From positions 124,001 to 188,000 of the forward strand of contig NZ_JH393259.1 in NCBI RefSeq assembly GCF_000236035.1: a stretch of 64,000 nt of DNA, read 5' to 3'. This DNA comes from Vreelandella boliviensis LC1 (lineage in GTDB: Bacteria; Pseudomonadota; Gammaproteobacteria; Pseudomonadales; Halomonadaceae). Below are positions 34,864 to 46,244 of this stretch, piece after piece (positions within the stretch are counted from its first letter, which is position 1; the number at the start of each line of letters is the position of its first letter). The position numbers and the translations under genes are program-made. Below the pieces are notes generated by a model. The model did no database searches, was not told the origin of the DNA, and worked only from the letters and a program-made list of their open reading frames with translations.

Positions 34864-37605
34864 ATGGGTGACATCGCCAGAGAAATCTTGCCCGTCAATA
34901 TTGAAGACGAGCTCAAACAGTCGTATCTCGACTATGCGATGAGTGTCATTATCGGTCGCGCGTTACCTGATGTGCGCGATGGCCTAAAACCGGTTCACCG
35001 ACGTGTGCTGTTTGCCATGCATGAACTGGGTAATGACTGGAATAAACCGTACAAGAAGTCGGCGCGTGTCGTCGGCGATGTCATCGGTAAATACCATCCG
35101 CACGGCGATAGCGCGGTATACGACACCATCGTACGTATGGCTCAGCACTTTTCGATGCGTCATGTGCTGGTCGATGGCCAGGGTAACTTCGGTTCTATTG
35201 ATGGGGATAACGCGGCTGCCATGCGTTATACCGAGGTGCGTATGTCGCGCCTCGCTCATGAGCTGCTCGCCGACCTGGAAAAAGATACCGTCGACTGGGT
35301 AGATAACTACGACGGTACCGAGCGTATCCCGGCTGTCTTACCTACCAAAACGCCCAATTTGCTGATCAACGGCTCATCGGGTATTGCGGTCGGTATGGCA
35401 ACCAATATTCCACCGCACAATATGCGTGAAGTGATTGACGGCTGCTTAGCGTTAATCGACGACTACACGCTGACGGTGGATGACTTGATGGAGTATATCC
35501 CCGGTCCTGATTTCCCCACTGGCGCGATTATCAATGGTCGTGCGGGTATTTTGTCGGCTTATCGCACCGGCCGTGGGCGTATTTACGTGCGCGCCTGCCA
35601 CACCATTGAGCACCACGACAAAACCGGTCGCGATCACATTATCATCACCGAGTTGCCCTACCAGGTGAATAAGGCGCGGTTGATCGAGAAAATCGCCGAG
35701 CTGGTGAAAGAGAAGAAGATCGAAGGCATCGCCGAACTGCGCGATGAGTCGGATAAAGATGGTCTGCGCGTGGTGATTGAAATCAAGCGAGGCGAGTCCG
35801 GCGAAGTAGTGGTCAATAACCTGTTTGCCCAAACGCAGCTGCAAAACGTGTTCGGGATTAACATGGTGGCGTTGGAAAATGGCCAGCCACGCACCCTCAA
35901 TCTTAAAGAGATGCTGGAAGCCTTTATTCGCCACCGGCGCGAAGTGGTTACCCGGCGTACGTTGTATGAGCTGAAAAAAGCCCGTGAGCGTGGCCATTTG
36001 TTGGAAGGTTTGGCCGTCGCTATCTCGAATATCGACGAAGTAATCGAGCTGATTAAAGCCTCACCCAACGCGGCAGAAGCGCGAGAGAAACTGCTCGCCA
36101 AGACTTGGCAGCCCGGCCAGGTAACCGCCATGTTGGAGCGTGCTGGGGCAACGTCGTGCAAGCCCGAAGAGCTAGATGAGGGCTTTGGTTTAAACACTGG
36201 GGCCACCTCTTATCGCCTCTCGCCTGCCCAGGCGCAGGCGATTCTTGAGCTGCGTCTGCATCGTTTGACGGGCCTTGAGACTGAGAAGCTGCTCGATGAA
36301 TACTTGTCTATTCTCGAGAAAATTGCCGAACTGACCGAGATTCTGGCCTCAGCCGATCGCTTGATGGAAGTCATCCGCGAAGAGCTACGCGCGGTGCGTG
36401 ACCAGTTTGGTGATGACCGCCGTACTGAAATTCAGGCCAGCCACCTGGATCTTTCTATTGAAGATTTGATCGCTGAAGAAGACATGGTGGTGACCGTGTC
36501 GCGTTCAGGCTATGCCAAGACGCAGCCGCTGTCAGACTACCAGGCTCAGCGCCGTGGTGGACGCGGTAAGTCTGCTACCGCAATGAAAGATGAAGATGTG
36601 ATTGAACACCTGCTGGTGGCCTCGACTCACGATACCGTGCTGCTGTTCTCTAATCGCGGCAAAGTGTACTGGCTGAAAGTCTACGAAATGCCCAATGCCA
36701 GCCGCGGCTCGCGGGGTAAACCGCTAGTGAATATGTTGCCGCTGGAGGAGGGTGAGGCGGTTAATGCCATCTTGCCGGTGCGCGACTACAATCCCGATAA
36801 TTACATCTTCTTTGCCACGGCCAAAGGCACCGTCAAGCGGACGAGTCTTGAGCAGTTCTCGCGGCCGCGCAGCGTAGGTCTGATTGCGATTGATCTTGAA
36901 GAGGGTGACCGCTTAGTGGGCGCTGCCATTACCACCGGTAATGATCATGCCATGCTCCTGTCGTCTAATGGCAAGGCCATTCGCTTTGAAGAGGGCAATG
37001 CCCGCGCCATGGGTCGAACTGCCCGCGGCGTGCGTGGTATGCGTCTGGCAGGCGATGCGGAAGTGATCAGTCTGATTATTCCCAAGAGTCAGCAGATCGA
37101 CGCCGAAGCGGATGCCGAAAGTGAAACGCAGGATTCCAACCAAGAAAGTGCCGTAGCCGAAACGGCTGATGGTCAGATCTACATTATGACTGCCAGTGAG
37201 AATGGTTATGGCAAGCGCACGCGTCTGGAAGAGTTCCCGCTGCGTGGTCGTGGTGGCCAAGGTGTTATCGCCATGCAAACTAGCGAGCGTAACGGTTCGC
37301 TAGTGGCGGCGATGCAGGTCTATGACAGCGATGAAATGATGCTGATCACCGACCGCGGCACGCTAGTTCGTACCCGTGTGGAAGAAGTATCTACCACCTC
37401 GCGTAATACCCAAGGTGTGATGCTGATTCGTTTGGGCAAAGAAGAGAAGCTGGTCAAGACGGTGCGCGTTGATGAGCCGGAAGAGAGCGACGAGCTAAGC
37501 GGTCTGGAAGGAGCTGGCTCTGAAGAAAGCAGCCTTGAAGACGCGCAGGCGAATGAATCATCCGATGACGCACAGGAAGCGGGGACTGATGACACGTCAC
37601 TATAA
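34864..37605 (+). CDS. gyrA: DNA gyrase subunit A
   Basis: GyrA breaks and rejoins DNA in the ATP-driven introduction of negative supercoils. The 913-residue product starts [20 protein letters not shown]. The catalytic Tyr122 sits in [11 protein letters not shown], and the quinolone-resistance region is wild type (Ser83 and Asp87 in [10 protein letters not shown]). The GyrA box [10 protein letters not shown] in the C-terminal beta-pinwheel shows that it is gyrase rather than topoisomerase IV. The C-terminus ends in a long acidic tail rich in Glu, Ser and Asp. It leads a plus-strand block ending at rpsA, and serC starts inside its last codons. YacG, an inhibitor of gyrase, is encoded 10 kb downstream. 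Confidence 0.98.
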   Translation: MGDIAREILPVNIEDELKQSYLDYAMSVIIGRALPDVRDGLKPVHRRVLFAMHELGNDWNKPYKKSARVVGDVIGKYHPHGDSAVYDTIVRMAQHFSMRHVLVDGQGNFGSIDGDNAAAMRYTEVRMSRLAHELLADLEKDTVDWVDNYDGTERIPAVLPTKTPNLLINGSSGIAVGMATNIPPHNMREVIDGCLALIDDYTLTVDDLMEYIPGPDFPTGAIINGRAGILSAYRTGRGRIYVRACHTIEHHDKTGRDHIIITELPYQVNKARLIEKIAELVKEKKIEGIAELRDESDKDGLRVVIEIKRGESGEVVVNNLFAQTQLQNVFGINMVALENGQPRTLNLKEMLEAFIRHRREVVTRRTLYELKKARERGHLLEGLAVAISNIDEVIELIKASPNAAEAREKLLAKTWQPGQVTAMLERAGATSCKPEELDEGFGLNTGATSYRLSPAQAQAILELRLHRLTGLETEKLLDEYLSILEKIAELTEILASADRLMEVIREELRAVRDQFGDDRRTEIQASHLDLSIEDLIAEEDMVVTVSRSGYAKTQPLSDYQAQRRGGRGKSATAMKDEDVIEHLLVASTHDTVLLFSNRGKVYWLKVYEMPNASRGSRGKPLVNMLPLEEGEAVNAILPVRDYNPDNYIFFATAKGTVKRTSLEQFSRPRSVGLIAIDLEEGDRLVGAAITTGNDHAMLLSSNGKAIRFEEGNARAMGRTARGVRGMRLAGDAEVISLIIPKSQQIDAEADAESETQDSNQESAVAETADGQIYIMTASENGYGKRTRLEEFPLRGRGGQGVIAMQTSERNGSLVAAMQVYDSDEMMLITDRGTLVRTRVEEVSTTSRNTQGVMLIRLGKEEKLVKTVRVDEPEESDELSGLEGAGSEESSLEDAQANESSDDAQEAGTDDTSL

Positions 37606-38692
37606 TTTCTGCGCAGGGCCAGCGGCCCTGCCAGTAACCGTACTGGAACGCGCCCGGGAAGAGCTACTGGACTACCAGGGGCGCGGCCTCTCTGTAATGG
37701 AAATGAGCCACCGTAGCGATGAATTTATCGCCATTGCAGAGCGTACTGAAGCTGATTTTCGTCAGCTTCTAGGCGTGCCAGACAATTATAAAGTGCTGTT
37801 TTTGCAGGGCGGTGCCAGCATGCAGTTTGCCATGTTGCCGATGAACCTGTTGGGGCAGGGTGGTAGCGGCAACTTTATTCAGACTGGCATCTGGGGCAAG
37901 AAAGCGCTGACTGAGGCCAGGCACCTTGGCTTTGATTGCCATGTGGCTGCCAGCAGTGAGCCCAACGGCCATACAGCGGTGCCCGCGCGTGATGCGCTTC
38001 AGGTAAGCGCTGATGCTGCCTACTTGCACTACACCTCTAACGAGACAATCGGTGGTCTGGAATTTGACTATACGCCCCATGTCCAACGTGCCGACGGTGC
38101 TGATGTACCGCTGGTCTGCGACATGTCGTCGAATATCCTCTCCGGGCCCATCGATGTTAGCGAGTTTGGGGTGATTTATGCCGGGGCGCAGAAAAATATT
38201 GGCCCCGCTGGGTTAACGCTGGTGGTCGTTCGTGACGACCTGTTAGGCAAAGCCCAGGCCAATATTCCTTCGTTGTTTGATTATCAAATGCTGGCGGAAG
38301 CCGGTTCGATGGTAAATACGCCCCCTACTTACGCTTGGTATTTAGCCGGGCTGGTATTTCAGTGGCTAAAAGACGATATCGGCGGATTGGCGGCGATGGA
38401 CGCTATTAATCAGCGTAAAGCCGATAAACTTTACGCGGCGATTGATGCCAGCGAGATTTATAGCAATCCGATTGCTAAAGCCAATCGTTCGCGGATGAAC
38501 GTGCCGTTTGTATTAGCCGATGCAGCGCTGGATAAGGCGTTCTTACAACAAGCCGATGCGGCGGGGCTGCTTAATTTAAAAGGCCACCGCAGCGTAGGCG
38601 GTATGCGCGCCAGCCTGTACAACGCGGTGCCTGAGTCTGCGGTAGATGCATTGATTGCATTTATGGTCGATTTTGAAAAAACAAGGGGCTAA
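37589..38692 (+). CDS. serC: Phosphoserine aminotransferase
   Basis: SerC makes phosphoserine from 3-phosphohydroxypyruvate and glutamate and also serves pyridoxal phosphate synthesis. The 367-residue product starts [20 protein letters not shown]. The PLP-binding Lys is in [12 protein letters not shown], and other marks are [13 protein letters not shown] and [11 protein letters not shown]. The start at 37589 overlaps the gyrA end by 17 bases and follows AGGAAGCGGGG; earlier in-frame Met codons lie deep in gyrA. The gyrA-serC-pheA-tyrA/aroA order is typical of pseudomonad-like gammaproteobacteria. Confidence 0.97.
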   Translation: MTRHYNFCAGPAALPVTVLERAREELLDYQGRGLSVMEMSHRSDEFIAIAERTEADFRQLLGVPDNYKVLFLQGGASMQFAMLPMNLLGQGGSGNFIQTGIWGKKALTEARHLGFDCHVAASSEPNGHTAVPARDALQVSADAAYLHYTSNETIGGLEFDYTPHVQRADGADVPLVCDMSSNILSGPIDVSEFGVIYAGAQKNIGPAGLTLVVVRDDLLGKAQANIPSLFDYQMLAEAGSMVNTPPTYAWYLAGLVFQWLKDDIGGLAAMDAINQRKADKLYAAIDASEIYSNPIAKANRSRMNVPFVLADAALDKAFLQQADAAGLLNLKGHRSVGGMRASLYNAVPESAVDALIAFMVDFEKTRG

Positions 38693-38697
38693 CCACC

Positions 38698-39789
38698 ATG
38701 TCCGACACGTCGATCAATCTGGACGAGCTGCGCCAGCGAATCGATCAGCTCGATAGCGATATTCTGAATCTGATCAGCGAGCGTGCCAGCTGTGCCCAGC
38801 AGGTGGCTCACGTCAAGTTGGCCGAAGATAAAGATGCAGTGTTCTATCGCCCTGAGCGAGAGGCGCAGGTGCTGCGGCGCATTATGGCGTTGAATAAGGG
38901 GCCGCTCGATTCAGAAGAGATGGCGCGCCTGTTTCGCGAAATCATGTCGGCGTGTTTGGCGCTTGAGCAGCCAGTTAAAGTGGCCTACTTAGGCCCAGAA
39001 GGCACTTTTACTCAGCAGGCGGCACTCAAGCACTTTGGTGAAAGCGCCGTGAGTTTGCCTATGGCAGCTATTGACGAGGTATTTCGTGAAGTAGAGGCGG
39101 GCGCCGTGCATTACGGCGTCGTACCGGTGGAAAACTCCACCGAAGGGGTGGTCAATCACACCCTGGACACCTTTATGGATTCGTCGATTAAAATTTGTGG
39201 TGAAGTAGTGCTGCGTATTCACCACCATTTATTGGTCAGTGAAACGACGCGTCGCGATAAAGTCTCGCGGATCTACTCGCACCCGCAGTCGTTTGCCCAG
39301 TGCCGTAAATGGCTGGATGCTCACTATCCCCATGCGGAGCGCGTGCCGGTTTCTTCTAATGCTGAAGCGGCCAAATTAGTCAAAACAGAGTGGCATAGTG
39401 CAGCGATTGCGGGTGACATGGCGGCCAAGCTTTATGGGCTTGAGCATATCGCCGAAAAAATTGAAGACAGCCCCGATAACTCCACGCGGTTTTTGATTAT
39501 TGGCAACCAGGATGTGCCCATGGCGGGAGAGGATAAAACCTCTATTGTGGTTGCCATGCGCAACCAGCCGGGGACGCTGCATGCCTTGCTGGAGCCGTTT
39601 CATCGCCATCAAATTGATTTAACGCGCCTTGAAACGCGTCCTTCGCGCACTGGTGTGTGGAACTACGTCTTTTTTATTGATTTTAAAGGCCATCGTGATG
39701 AGCCCAACGTTGCGGCAGTGCTTGAAGAGGTGCAGCTGCGGGCGGCTGAGCTGCGTGTGCTGGGTTCCTACCCCATAGGCGTGCTGTGA
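38698..39789 (+). CDS. pheA: Chorismate mutase / prephenate dehydratase (P-protein)
   Basis: PheA turns chorismate into prephenate and then phenylpyruvate for phenylalanine synthesis. The 363-residue product has an N-terminal AroQ-type chorismate mutase domain (residues ~8-90: LDELRQRIDQLDSDILNLIS). The prephenate dehydratase domain follows, with VAYLGPEGTFTQQAA and the TRFLIIG motif, then a C-terminal ACT domain (VVAMRNQPGTLHALLEPF; RLETRPSRTG) for phenylalanine feedback. It begins five bases after serC and overlaps the next gene by four. The hisC-type aminotransferase gene often found next in this cluster is absent. Confidence 0.97.
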   Translation: MSDTSINLDELRQRIDQLDSDILNLISERASCAQQVAHVKLAEDKDAVFYRPEREAQVLRRIMALNKGPLDSEEMARLFREIMSACLALEQPVKVAYLGPEGTFTQQAALKHFGESAVSLPMAAIDEVFREVEAGAVHYGVVPVENSTEGVVNHTLDTFMDSSIKICGEVVLRIHHHLLVSETTRRDKVSRIYSHPQSFAQCRKWLDAHYPHAERVPVSSNAEAAKLVKTEWHSAAIAGDMAAKLYGLEHIAEKIEDSPDNSTRFLIIGNQDVPMAGEDKTSIVVAMRNQPGTLHALLEPFHRHQIDLTRLETRPSRTGVWNYVFFIDFKGHRDEPNVAAVLEEVQLRAAELRVLGSYPIGVL

Positions 39790-42074
39790 CGTTAATGGTC
39801 GAAGACAGCGTTAAAACATCAGGCTGTCATGAATCGCGCCTATTGATTGTTGGCTTGGGATTGATTGGTGGTTCGCTAGCGGCTGCACTGCGCGCTTCAG
39901 GATTCAATGGGCAGATTGTTGCCTGTGATCCTGATGAACAGGAGATCGCTCGCGGTATCGAGATGGGGTTGATCGATTCGGGCGGTACTCATCTAGCTGA
40001 GCAAGTCAATGACGCCTCTATGGTGGTGCTGGCGGTGCCGGTGCTGGCTATGGAGAGCGTTATGGCAGGCTTGGCCGACGTGCTACCTAGGGCGTCAGCT
40101 GACGTGGTCATCACCGATGTGGGTAGTACCAAGGCGACTATCCGTGCCTGCGCGATGCGGGTATTTGGCCAAGTGCCTACTAATATGGTGTTGGGGCATC
40201 CCATTGCCGGTTCAGAAAAAAGTGGGGTAGCAGCGGCGAATCCGAATCTCTATGTAGACCACAAGGTGATTTTGACGCCTGAGCCGAACGTCGATAGTGA
40301 TGCTTTGCAGCGGGTGCGCAGCCTTTGGAGTGCTTGCGGCGCCGAGGTGCTGGAAATGGACGTTGAACGCCATGACCAAGTGCTGGCGCGCACCAGCCAT
40401 TTGCCTCACTTGCTGGCTTTTTCACTGGTGGATACGCTGGCGCGTCAGGATGAGCGGCTGGATATCTTTCGCTACGCCGCTGGTGGCTTTCGCGACTTCA
40501 CCCGCATTGCGGGTAGCGACCCGGTGATGTGGCGAGATATTTTTATTGCCAATAAGCAGGCCGTTTTAGCCTCCCTGGATGATTTTGAAGCGGGGCTCTC
40601 TCGCTTGCGTCACGCGGTAGAAACCGGTGACAGCGATGCGCTGATTGCCACCTTTGATCGGGCAAGCCACGCCCGGCACTATTTCGACTCTTTATTGAAC
40701 AAAACCAGCTATCAGGCGGAATATCATATGCAACCACAAGGTAAGGTCACCTACCGTGTGCAGCCAGGCGGCCAAGCTCAGGGTCGCGTGCGCGTACCTG
40801 GCGATAAATCCATGTCGCACCGCTCTATTATGCTGGGCGCGCTGGCGGAAGGCGTCACTGAAGTAAAAGGCTTTCTGGAAGGTGAAGACAGTCTGGCAAC
40901 CCTGCAGGCGTTTCGTGAAATGGGCGTGGCGATTGAAGGGCCGCATCAGGGTAAGGTCACTATTCACGGTGTGGGTTTGCATGGCTTAAAAGCGCCCGCT
41001 GGTCCGCTCTATGTGGGCAATTCGGGCACCGCTATGCGGCTTTTTTCAGGCCTACTCGCAGGTCAGGCGTTTGATAGTGAGCTAACCGGCGACGAGTCAC
41101 TGACTAAGCGCCCCATGGGGCGCGTGGCTGATCCGCTGCGGTTAATGGGGGCCAGCATTGATACTGCAGAGGGCGGACGCCCGCCGCTTAAAATCAGCGG
41201 TGGCGCCAAACTTAAAGGCATTGTTTACGATATGCCTATGGCCAGTGCCCAGGTGAAATCCTGCCTGCTGTTGGCGGGGCTGTACGCGGAGGGCGAAACG
41301 CGGGTGCGCGAACCTGCGCCGACCCGTGACCATACCGAGCGCATGCTCAATGGTTTTGGCTATGTGGTTTCTCGTGATGGCGATACCTGTTGGCTACAGG
41401 GTGGCGGTAAACTAACAGCGGGCCCGATTGACGTACCTTCTGACATCTCTTCTGCAACGTTCTTTTTAGTCGCCGCAGCGATTACCCCAGGAGCTGATAT
41501 TACCCTTGAGCATGTGGGTATTAATCCCACGCGAATTGGTGTGATCAATATTCTTACCCTAATGGGCGCGGATTTAACGCTTGAGAACGAGCGCGAAGTG
41601 GGTGGCGAACCAGTGGCCGATATTCGTATTCGTTACGCGCCGCTGAAAGGAATTGATATCCCCGAAGATCAAGTGCCGTTAGCAATCGATGAGTTCCCCG
41701 CACTGTTTATTGCCGCCGCTAACGCTGAAGGCGTGACCCGCCTTAGAGGCGCTGAAGAGCTACGCGTTAAAGAGTCTGACCGCATCCAGGCGATGGCAGA
41801 TGGCTTGGCTGTATTAGGTGTGCAGCACACCGTTGTCGAAGACGGCATTGATATTGTTGGCAATGGCGATGCGCAAAAAGCGAGCTACGGCGGTGGGCGT
41901 GTCGATAGCCTGGGCGATCATCGTATTGCCATGGCGTTTGCGATTTCATCGCTACGTGCGAGCGCAGAAATTGAGATTGAAGACTGCGCCAATGTGGCGA
42001 CCTCTTTCCCTGATTTTGTCGCATTAGCCACGCGCATCGGCATGAGCGTTAGCGTGGAGGGTGCGCATGAATGA
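39786..42074 (+). CDS. tyrA/aroA: Prephenate dehydrogenase / EPSP synthase fusion
   Basis: The 762-residue product joins two enzymes of aromatic amino-acid synthesis. Residues ~18-300 are a TyrA-type dehydrogenase with the Rossmann motif [20 protein letters not shown] and [12 protein letters not shown]. From about residue 314 ([10 protein letters not shown]) comes a full AroA with [47 protein letters not shown] and [14 protein letters not shown]. It therefore both makes EPSP for chorismate and diverts prephenate to tyrosine. Such fusions are known in pseudomonads and relatives. The GTG at 39786 overlaps the pheA stop as GTGA; ATG at 39795 is the alternative start. Confidence 0.95.
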   Translation: MTLMVEDSVKTSGCHESRLLIVGLGLIGGSLAAALRASGFNGQIVACDPDEQEIARGIEMGLIDSGGTHLAEQVNDASMVVLAVPVLAMESVMAGLADVLPRASADVVITDVGSTKATIRACAMRVFGQVPTNMVLGHPIAGSEKSGVAAANPNLYVDHKVILTPEPNVDSDALQRVRSLWSACGAEVLEMDVERHDQVLARTSHLPHLLAFSLVDTLARQDERLDIFRYAAGGFRDFTRIAGSDPVMWRDIFIANKQAVLASLDDFEAGLSRLRHAVETGDSDALIATFDRASHARHYFDSLLNKTSYQAEYHMQPQGKVTYRVQPGGQAQGRVRVPGDKSMSHRSIMLGALAEGVTEVKGFLEGEDSLATLQAFREMGVAIEGPHQGKVTIHGVGLHGLKAPAGPLYVGNSGTAMRLFSGLLAGQAFDSELTGDESLTKRPMGRVADPLRLMGASIDTAEGGRPPLKISGGAKLKGIVYDMPMASAQVKSCLLLAGLYAEGETRVREPAPTRDHTERMLNGFGYVVSRDGDTCWLQGGGKLTAGPIDVPSDISSATFFLVAAAITPGADITLEHVGINPTRIGVINILTLMGADLTLENEREVGGEPVADIRIRYAPLKGIDIPEDQVPLAIDEFPALFIAAANAEGVTRLRGAEELRVKESDRIQAMADGLAVLGVQHTVVEDGIDIVGNGDAQKASYGGGRVDSLGDHRIAMAFAISSLRASAEIEIEDCANVATSFPDFVALATRIGMSVSVEGAHE

Positions 42075-42765
42075 TCGGGTTGCCGCTGTTCCTGTTCTCA
42101 CCATTGATGGCCCCGGCGGCGCCGGTAAAGGCACTATCAGTGGTTTGGTGGCAGAACGCCTCGGTTGGCATCTGCTGGATAGCGGCGCGCTTTATCGGCT
42201 GACGGCTCAAGCAGCGGTTAAGCACAACGTGGCCGTTGACGATGAGGTGGGCCTGGCACGCTTAGCAGAGCAGCTAGATGTGGCGTTTCCAGTTGAAGAG
42301 GGTCAGCCACGTACGTTGCTTGAAGGTGAGGATGTTGGCCAAGTGATTCGTACCGAACAGGCCGGCGAGCGAGCTTCCCAAGTGGCGGCGCTGCCTGCGG
42401 TGCGCCAAGCCCTGCTTCAGCGGCAGCGTGATTTTTGTCAGGCTCCGGGCTTGGTGGCGGATGGCCGTGATATGGGCACCGTGGTGTTTCCCGACGCCCC
42501 GCTGAAGATTTTTTTAACCGCCAGTGCCGATGAACGGGCCCGTCGACGCTATCTGCAGTTGCAGGAAGCCGGGGTGGATGCTAGTCTTTCGAGTCTTTTA
42601 AAGGAGATTCAGGCACGCGATGCACGCGACACGCAGCGCAGTGTGGCTCCTCTCAAGCCGGCAGATGATGCCATTACGCTTGATACCACGCGCCTGAGCA
42701 TACCGGAAGTGGTTGATCGACTGACCGAACTGCTCGCCCAAAGAGGGCTGGTAAGCGGCGTGTGA
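42067..42765 (+). CDS. cmk: Cytidylate kinase
   Basis: Cmk phosphorylates CMP and dCMP. The 232-residue product starts [20 protein letters not shown] with the P-loop [12 protein letters not shown]. It continues with [33 protein letters not shown] and the LID-region RRRYLQLQ. The start at 42067 overlaps the aroA stop by eight bases and follows GTGGAGGGT. The cmk-rpsA order is conserved in gammaproteobacteria. Confidence 0.96.
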   Translation: MNDRVAAVPVLTIDGPGGAGKGTISGLVAERLGWHLLDSGALYRLTAQAAVKHNVAVDDEVGLARLAEQLDVAFPVEEGQPRTLLEGEDVGQVIRTEQAGERASQVAALPAVRQALLQRQRDFCQAPGLVADGRDMGTVVFPDAPLKIFLTASADERARRRYLQLQEAGVDASLSSLLKEIQARDARDTQRSVAPLKPADDAITLDTTRLSIPEVVDRLTELLAQRGLVSGV

Positions 42766-42790
42766 TTCTCCCTTGCGGCGCTTTTGGATA

Positions 42791-42819
42791 GGTGTCACGA
42801 CGTGGCAGGGCACTATACT
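42791..42819 (+). promoter_or_regulatory. Candidate promoter for rpsA
   Basis: A good -10 box, TATACT (42814-42819), lies in the 183-base cmk-rpsA spacer. The -35 region is weak (GTGTCA at 42792-42797, 16-base spacing). It would give a leader of about 120 bases, long enough for the S1 autoregulation known in E. coli. Confidence 0.4.
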
Positions 42820-42948
42820 CACATCGGTGAGCCCGGTCAGGTCTAACCAGCGTTAACACCCCCAAAGGCTGAGTGACATTAGGCCCGCACTTGCTGGTGG
42901 TGCGGAGAAGGCATTTATGCCTCAACAACGTAATTACGTAGGAACACC

Positions 42949-44628
42949 ATGAGCGAAAGCTTTGCTGAGCTGTTTGAACAGTCTCTTAACGACATCAACA
43001 TGGAGCCAGGCGCTATTGTCGCGGCCCAGGTTGTCGACATTGACGGTGACTGGGTTACTGTCAACGCTGGTCTGAAATCTGAAGGTCAGATCCCTGCGTC
43101 ACAATTCCGCGATGAACACGGCAATCTGAACATCGCTATCGGTGACGACGTGCATGTTGCACTTGAAGCCGTTGAAGATGGTTTCGGTGAGACGCGTCTG
43201 TCCCGTGAAAAAGCCAAGCGTGCAGAAGCTTGGAAGATTCTGGAAGCAGCCTTCGAGAAAGACGAAATCATTAAGGGCGTTATTAACGGTAAGGTTAAAG
43301 GCGGCTTCACAGTTGAAGTTGACTCTATCCGTGCCTTCTTGCCGGGCTCGTTGGTTGACGTTCGTCCTGTTCGCGACACTGCGCACCTGGAAAACAAAGA
43401 GCTGGACTTTAAAGTCATCAAGCTCGATCCGAAGCGCAACAATGTTGTGGTATCACGTCGTGCGGTTCTGGAAGCAGAAAACAGTGCCGAGCGTGAAGCG
43501 CTGTTGGCAACGCTGCAAGAAGGTCAGCAGATTAAAGGTATCGTTAAGAACCTGACAGACTACGGCGCTTTCGTAGACCTGGGTGGTGTTGACGGCCTGC
43601 TGCACATTACAGACATGGCGTGGAAGCGTATTAAGCATCCATCCGAAATCGTTGCCGTTGGCGACGAAATCAACGTCAAGGTTCTTAAGTTTGACCGTGA
43701 GCGTAACCGCGTTTCACTGGGTCTGAAGCAGTTGGGCGAAGATCCGTGGGTCAACATTAAAGAGCGTTATCCGGAAGGCATGAAAGTACACGCAGTCGTC
43801 ACTAACCTGACTGACTACGGTTGCTTTGCCGAACTGGAAGAGGGTGTTGAAGGTCTGGTTCACGTCTCTGAAATGGACTGGACTAACAAGAACATCCATC
43901 CGTCTAAAGTCGTGCAAGTGGGCGATGATGTTGACGTCATGGTGTTGGATATCGACGAAGAGCGTCGTCGTATTTCTCTGGGTATCAAGCAGTGTACTGC
44001 TAATCCGTGGGAAACTTTCAACACTGACTACAACAAGGGCGACCGTGTTTCAGGTACCATCAAGTCAATTACTGACTTTGGTATCTTTATCGGCCTCGAA
44101 GGTGGTATTGACGGTCTGGTTCACTTGTCTGATATTTCTTGGACTGATACTGGCGAAGAGGCCGTACGCAGCTTTAAGAAAGGCGACGAAGCTGAAGCCG
44201 TTATCCTGTCTATTGATCCAGAGCGTGAGCGCATCTCTCTGGGTATCAAGCAGATGGATTCCGACCCCGTTGCTGAGTACCTGTCAGTCAACGATAAGGG
44301 CAGCATCGTAACGGGTCGCGTCATTGAAGTTGATGCTAAAGAAGCTCAAGTTGAATTGGCAACTGACGTTATTGCTTTGCTGAAAGCCTCTGAAATCAGT
44401 GCTGACCGCGTAGAAGACGCGCGCAATGTCCTGAATGAAGGCGACAGTGTAGAAGCTCGTATTGTTAGTGTTGATCGCAAGAGTCGCCAGATTAATCTGT
44501 CGGTTAAAGCGAAAGACCAGGACGATACGCGTCAGAATCTGAAGAAGATACGTGAGCAAGAGCCGGAAACAGCAGGTGGTCCGACCACCATCGGTGATTT
44601 GATCAAGCAGCAGATGGGCCAAGACTAA
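42949..44628 (+). CDS. rpsA: 30S ribosomal protein S1
   Basis: S1 binds mRNA and helps the 30S subunit engage leaders with weak ribosome-binding sites. The 559-residue product starts [20 protein letters not shown] and has six S1 repeats. Typical units are [40 protein letters not shown] and [20 protein letters not shown], each followed by [11 protein letters not shown] ends. The C-terminus ends [12 protein letters not shown]. It is followed by a strong terminator. The ihfB gene that often follows rpsA is not here; mvaT comes next. Confidence 0.98.
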   Translation: MSESFAELFEQSLNDINMEPGAIVAAQVVDIDGDWVTVNAGLKSEGQIPASQFRDEHGNLNIAIGDDVHVALEAVEDGFGETRLSREKAKRAEAWKILEAAFEKDEIIKGVINGKVKGGFTVEVDSIRAFLPGSLVDVRPVRDTAHLENKELDFKVIKLDPKRNNVVVSRRAVLEAENSAEREALLATLQEGQQIKGIVKNLTDYGAFVDLGGVDGLLHITDMAWKRIKHPSEIVAVGDEINVKVLKFDRERNRVSLGLKQLGEDPWVNIKERYPEGMKVHAVVTNLTDYGCFAELEEGVEGLVHVSEMDWTNKNIHPSKVVQVGDDVDVMVLDIDEERRRISLGIKQCTANPWETFNTDYNKGDRVSGTIKSITDFGIFIGLEGGIDGLVHLSDISWTDTGEEAVRSFKKGDEAEAVILSIDPERERISLGIKQMDSDPVAEYLSVNDKGSIVTGRVIEVDAKEAQVELATDVIALLKASEISADRVEDARNVLNEGDSVEARIVSVDRKSRQINLSVKAKDQDDTRQNLKKIREQEPETAGGPTTIGDLIKQQMGQD

Positions 44629-44651
44629 TTAACGATTAGTTATTGGTTCGT

Positions 44652-44686
44652 AAAAGCGCCGCCCTTATGGGCGGCGCTTTTGTTTT
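44652..44686 (+). terminator. Rho-independent terminator of rpsA
   Basis: AAAAGCGCCGCCC (44652-44664) pairs perfectly with GGGCGGCGCTTTT (44669-44681) around a TTAT loop, followed by GTTTT. It lies 24 bases past the rpsA stop. Confidence 0.95.
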
Positions 44687-44809
44687 AAATGGCTGAACGG
44701 TAGTAATAGTTGAGCACAGAGCCGTAATGAATTATTAGGGTTAGAACACTTTAAGCAGTACTTGTGTTTTAAAAAACGATTAGTAATTGAGTGAAAATCA
44801 ACTAGACTG

Positions 44810-44838
44810 TTGTCAGTTAGCCTTTTTACAGGAATAAT
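44810..44838 (+). promoter_or_regulatory. Sigma-70 promoter for mvaT
   Basis: TTGTCA (44810-44815), a 17-base spacer and AATAAT (44833-44838) each match the consensus at 5 of 6 positions. The predicted leader is about 105 bases. The surrounding 44690-44840 stretch is A/T-rich, as expected where an MvaT-type protein might bind its own promoter. Confidence 0.65.
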
Positions 44839-44948
44839 GTCCTGGCATTCTGAAGCCACCTTTCTGAACTAGTGGGTGCCAAGGTTGTCAATTTGCACCT
44901 AAGCCAGTTGGATCACGTTCAGTTGGATACGATATTAAAGGAACCCCA

Positions 44949-45323
44949 ATGTCATTACTTAACGAATATATCCAAAAAGAACAGCAGCTAAAACAGCTTC
45001 AAGAAGATCTGCAGCGCTTAGAAGGCGATCAGCGTCTCAAAAGCGAGTTGGAATTTAAGGCCAAACTTGAAGCGCTAATGACTGAGTTCGGTAAGCGTCC
45101 TGTCGATGTCATTGCCTTATTAGATCCTGCCACCGACCAGCGTAGTACTAAAACTACGGCGAGTGGCAATGCCCGCCGTAAGCGTCGCCTTAAGATTTAC
45201 AAAAACCCCAAAACAGGGGAAGTAATCGAAACTCGCGGTGGCAACCATAAAGGTCTGCGTAGCTGGAAAGACCAGTATGGTGATGAAACTGTCGAGTCTT
45301 GGTTGGAGCGCATGGAAGACTAA
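44949..45323 (+). CDS. mvaT: MvaT/MvaU-type H-NS-family silencer
   Basis: MvaT-type proteins coat A/T-rich and foreign DNA and repress it, as H-NS does in enterobacteria. The 124-residue product starts MSLLNEYIQKEQQLKQLQED. An N-terminal coiled-coil dimerisation region (residues ~1-55, ending VDVIALLDP) leads into a basic linker (NARRKRRLKIYKNPKTG). The C-terminal DNA-binding domain follows, with GEVIETRGGNHKGLRSWKDQ. The match to pseudomonad MvaT/MvaU runs the full length. AAAGGAACCCCA precedes the ATG. It has its own promoter and terminator, so it is probably expressed alone. Confidence 0.92.
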   Translation: MSLLNEYIQKEQQLKQLQEDLQRLEGDQRLKSELEFKAKLEALMTEFGKRPVDVIALLDPATDQRSTKTTASGNARRKRRLKIYKNPKTGEVIETRGGNHKGLRSWKDQYGDETVESWLERMED

Positions 45324-45330
45324 GTTGTTT

Positions 45331-45368
45331 AAAAAACCGGCATTTCTATTCAGAAATGCCGGTTTTTT
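45331..45368 (+). terminator. Rho-independent terminator of mvaT
   Basis: A 17-bp perfect inverted repeat (45331-45347 and 45352-45368; core AACCGGCATTTCT) with a 4-base loop lies eight bases past the mvaT stop. It has A-runs before and T-runs after, so it could also act for the convergent AraC-type gene. Confidence 0.95.
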
Positions 45369-45413
45369 ATTGTCATTTGCTTCAGCTGTGCCCCAATGAC
45401 GTTATCATCACTA

Positions 45414-46244
45414 CTAGCCTATTAATGGGATACGAAGTTCTAATTGGTTCTCTTTCCATAATACCTGAGGAGGGTGGCCGCTAACGTGGAAAGCATCCTG
45501 CCTGCCGAGTAGATACATGATGGTATGCGTCAAAGCGCCATAAAGATCAGCAAAATTGTCAAAGCATGTGCTCGCGTAGTAATGGGTGGGAATGTCGACC
45601 CGCCGGTAGAGAGCGGGCAACGCAATGTCTTGTGCATTGTCCGTATCCGCTAGGTAAAGGCCAATGTCGGTACGGTAAGAAAGAAGAGATGCTTTATTCA
45701 GCGCATTAACTCTATCTGCAAGGATGTCGGGGAGCGCAATGATGGTCGTTGATAGACTCAGCCGTGCCTGTAAGCACGCTAGCTGCATATTGTGATAGCT
45801 TACATCTCCTAGCCCCTTAATATGTTCTGGAGCTTTGTAGAGGCGCATCAAGATCATTTGGCGGTCATTGGTTTTTTCGATACGTGTGTTAAAACCACGA
45901 TGGGGTGTTGGGTGATGAAGAGCGGTTCTCAGCGTTTGCCGGAAATCACGCGGACTGAGCTGATAACGACGTTGAAATGCCCGTGAAAAAGATGAGTGGT
46001 TATGGTACCCACAACATATCGCAATTTGCGCTATATTGAGAGGAGTAAGCGCTAGCAGCACTGCTGCACGTTCTAGTCGCCTCTTTTCACGATAGGCGCT
46101 AGGTGGGATATGGAAGCTTTGGCGAAATTGGCGCCGAACTTGAGAAGACGAATACCCTATGTGTTTAGCAAGGTCTTCTATGCCGAGTGGCTTATCAAGT
46201 GTGTCCTGCAGCCAGATCTCAGCTCGTGTTATCGCGTTGAACAT
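45414..46244 (-). CDS. AraC family transcriptional regulator
   Basis: The 276-residue product has the AraC DNA-binding domain at its N-terminus (residues ~5-100): LGIEDLAKHIGYSSSQVRRQ for the first helix-turn-helix and IAQIAICCGYHNHSSFSRAF for the second, ending in LSPRDFRQ. The C-terminal ~160 residues look like a GyrI-type effector-binding domain, as in Rob-like activators, though that assignment is tentative. The ATG at 46244 has AGAGG upstream; ATG at 46259 is also possible. It lies convergent with mvaT. Target genes are unknown. Confidence 0.85.
   Translation of the reverse strand: MFNAITRAEIWLQDTLDKPLGIEDLAKHIGYSSSQVRRQFRQSFHIPPSAYREKRRLERAAVLLALTPLNIAQIAICCGYHNHSSFSRAFQRRYQLSPRDFRQTLRTALHHPTPHRGFNTRIEKTNDRQMILMRLYKAPEHIKGLGDVSYHNMQLACLQARLSLSTTIIALPDILADRVNALNKASLLSYRTDIGLYLADTDNAQDIALPALYRRVDIPTHYYASTCFDNFADLYGALTHTIMYLLGRQDAFHVSGHPPQVLWKENQLELRIPLIG

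Noticed and set aside
44805..44821. GACTGTTGTCAGTTAG near mvaT as a Ter site
   Set aside because: It matches only TGTTGT and is better explained as part of the mvaT promoter -35 region.
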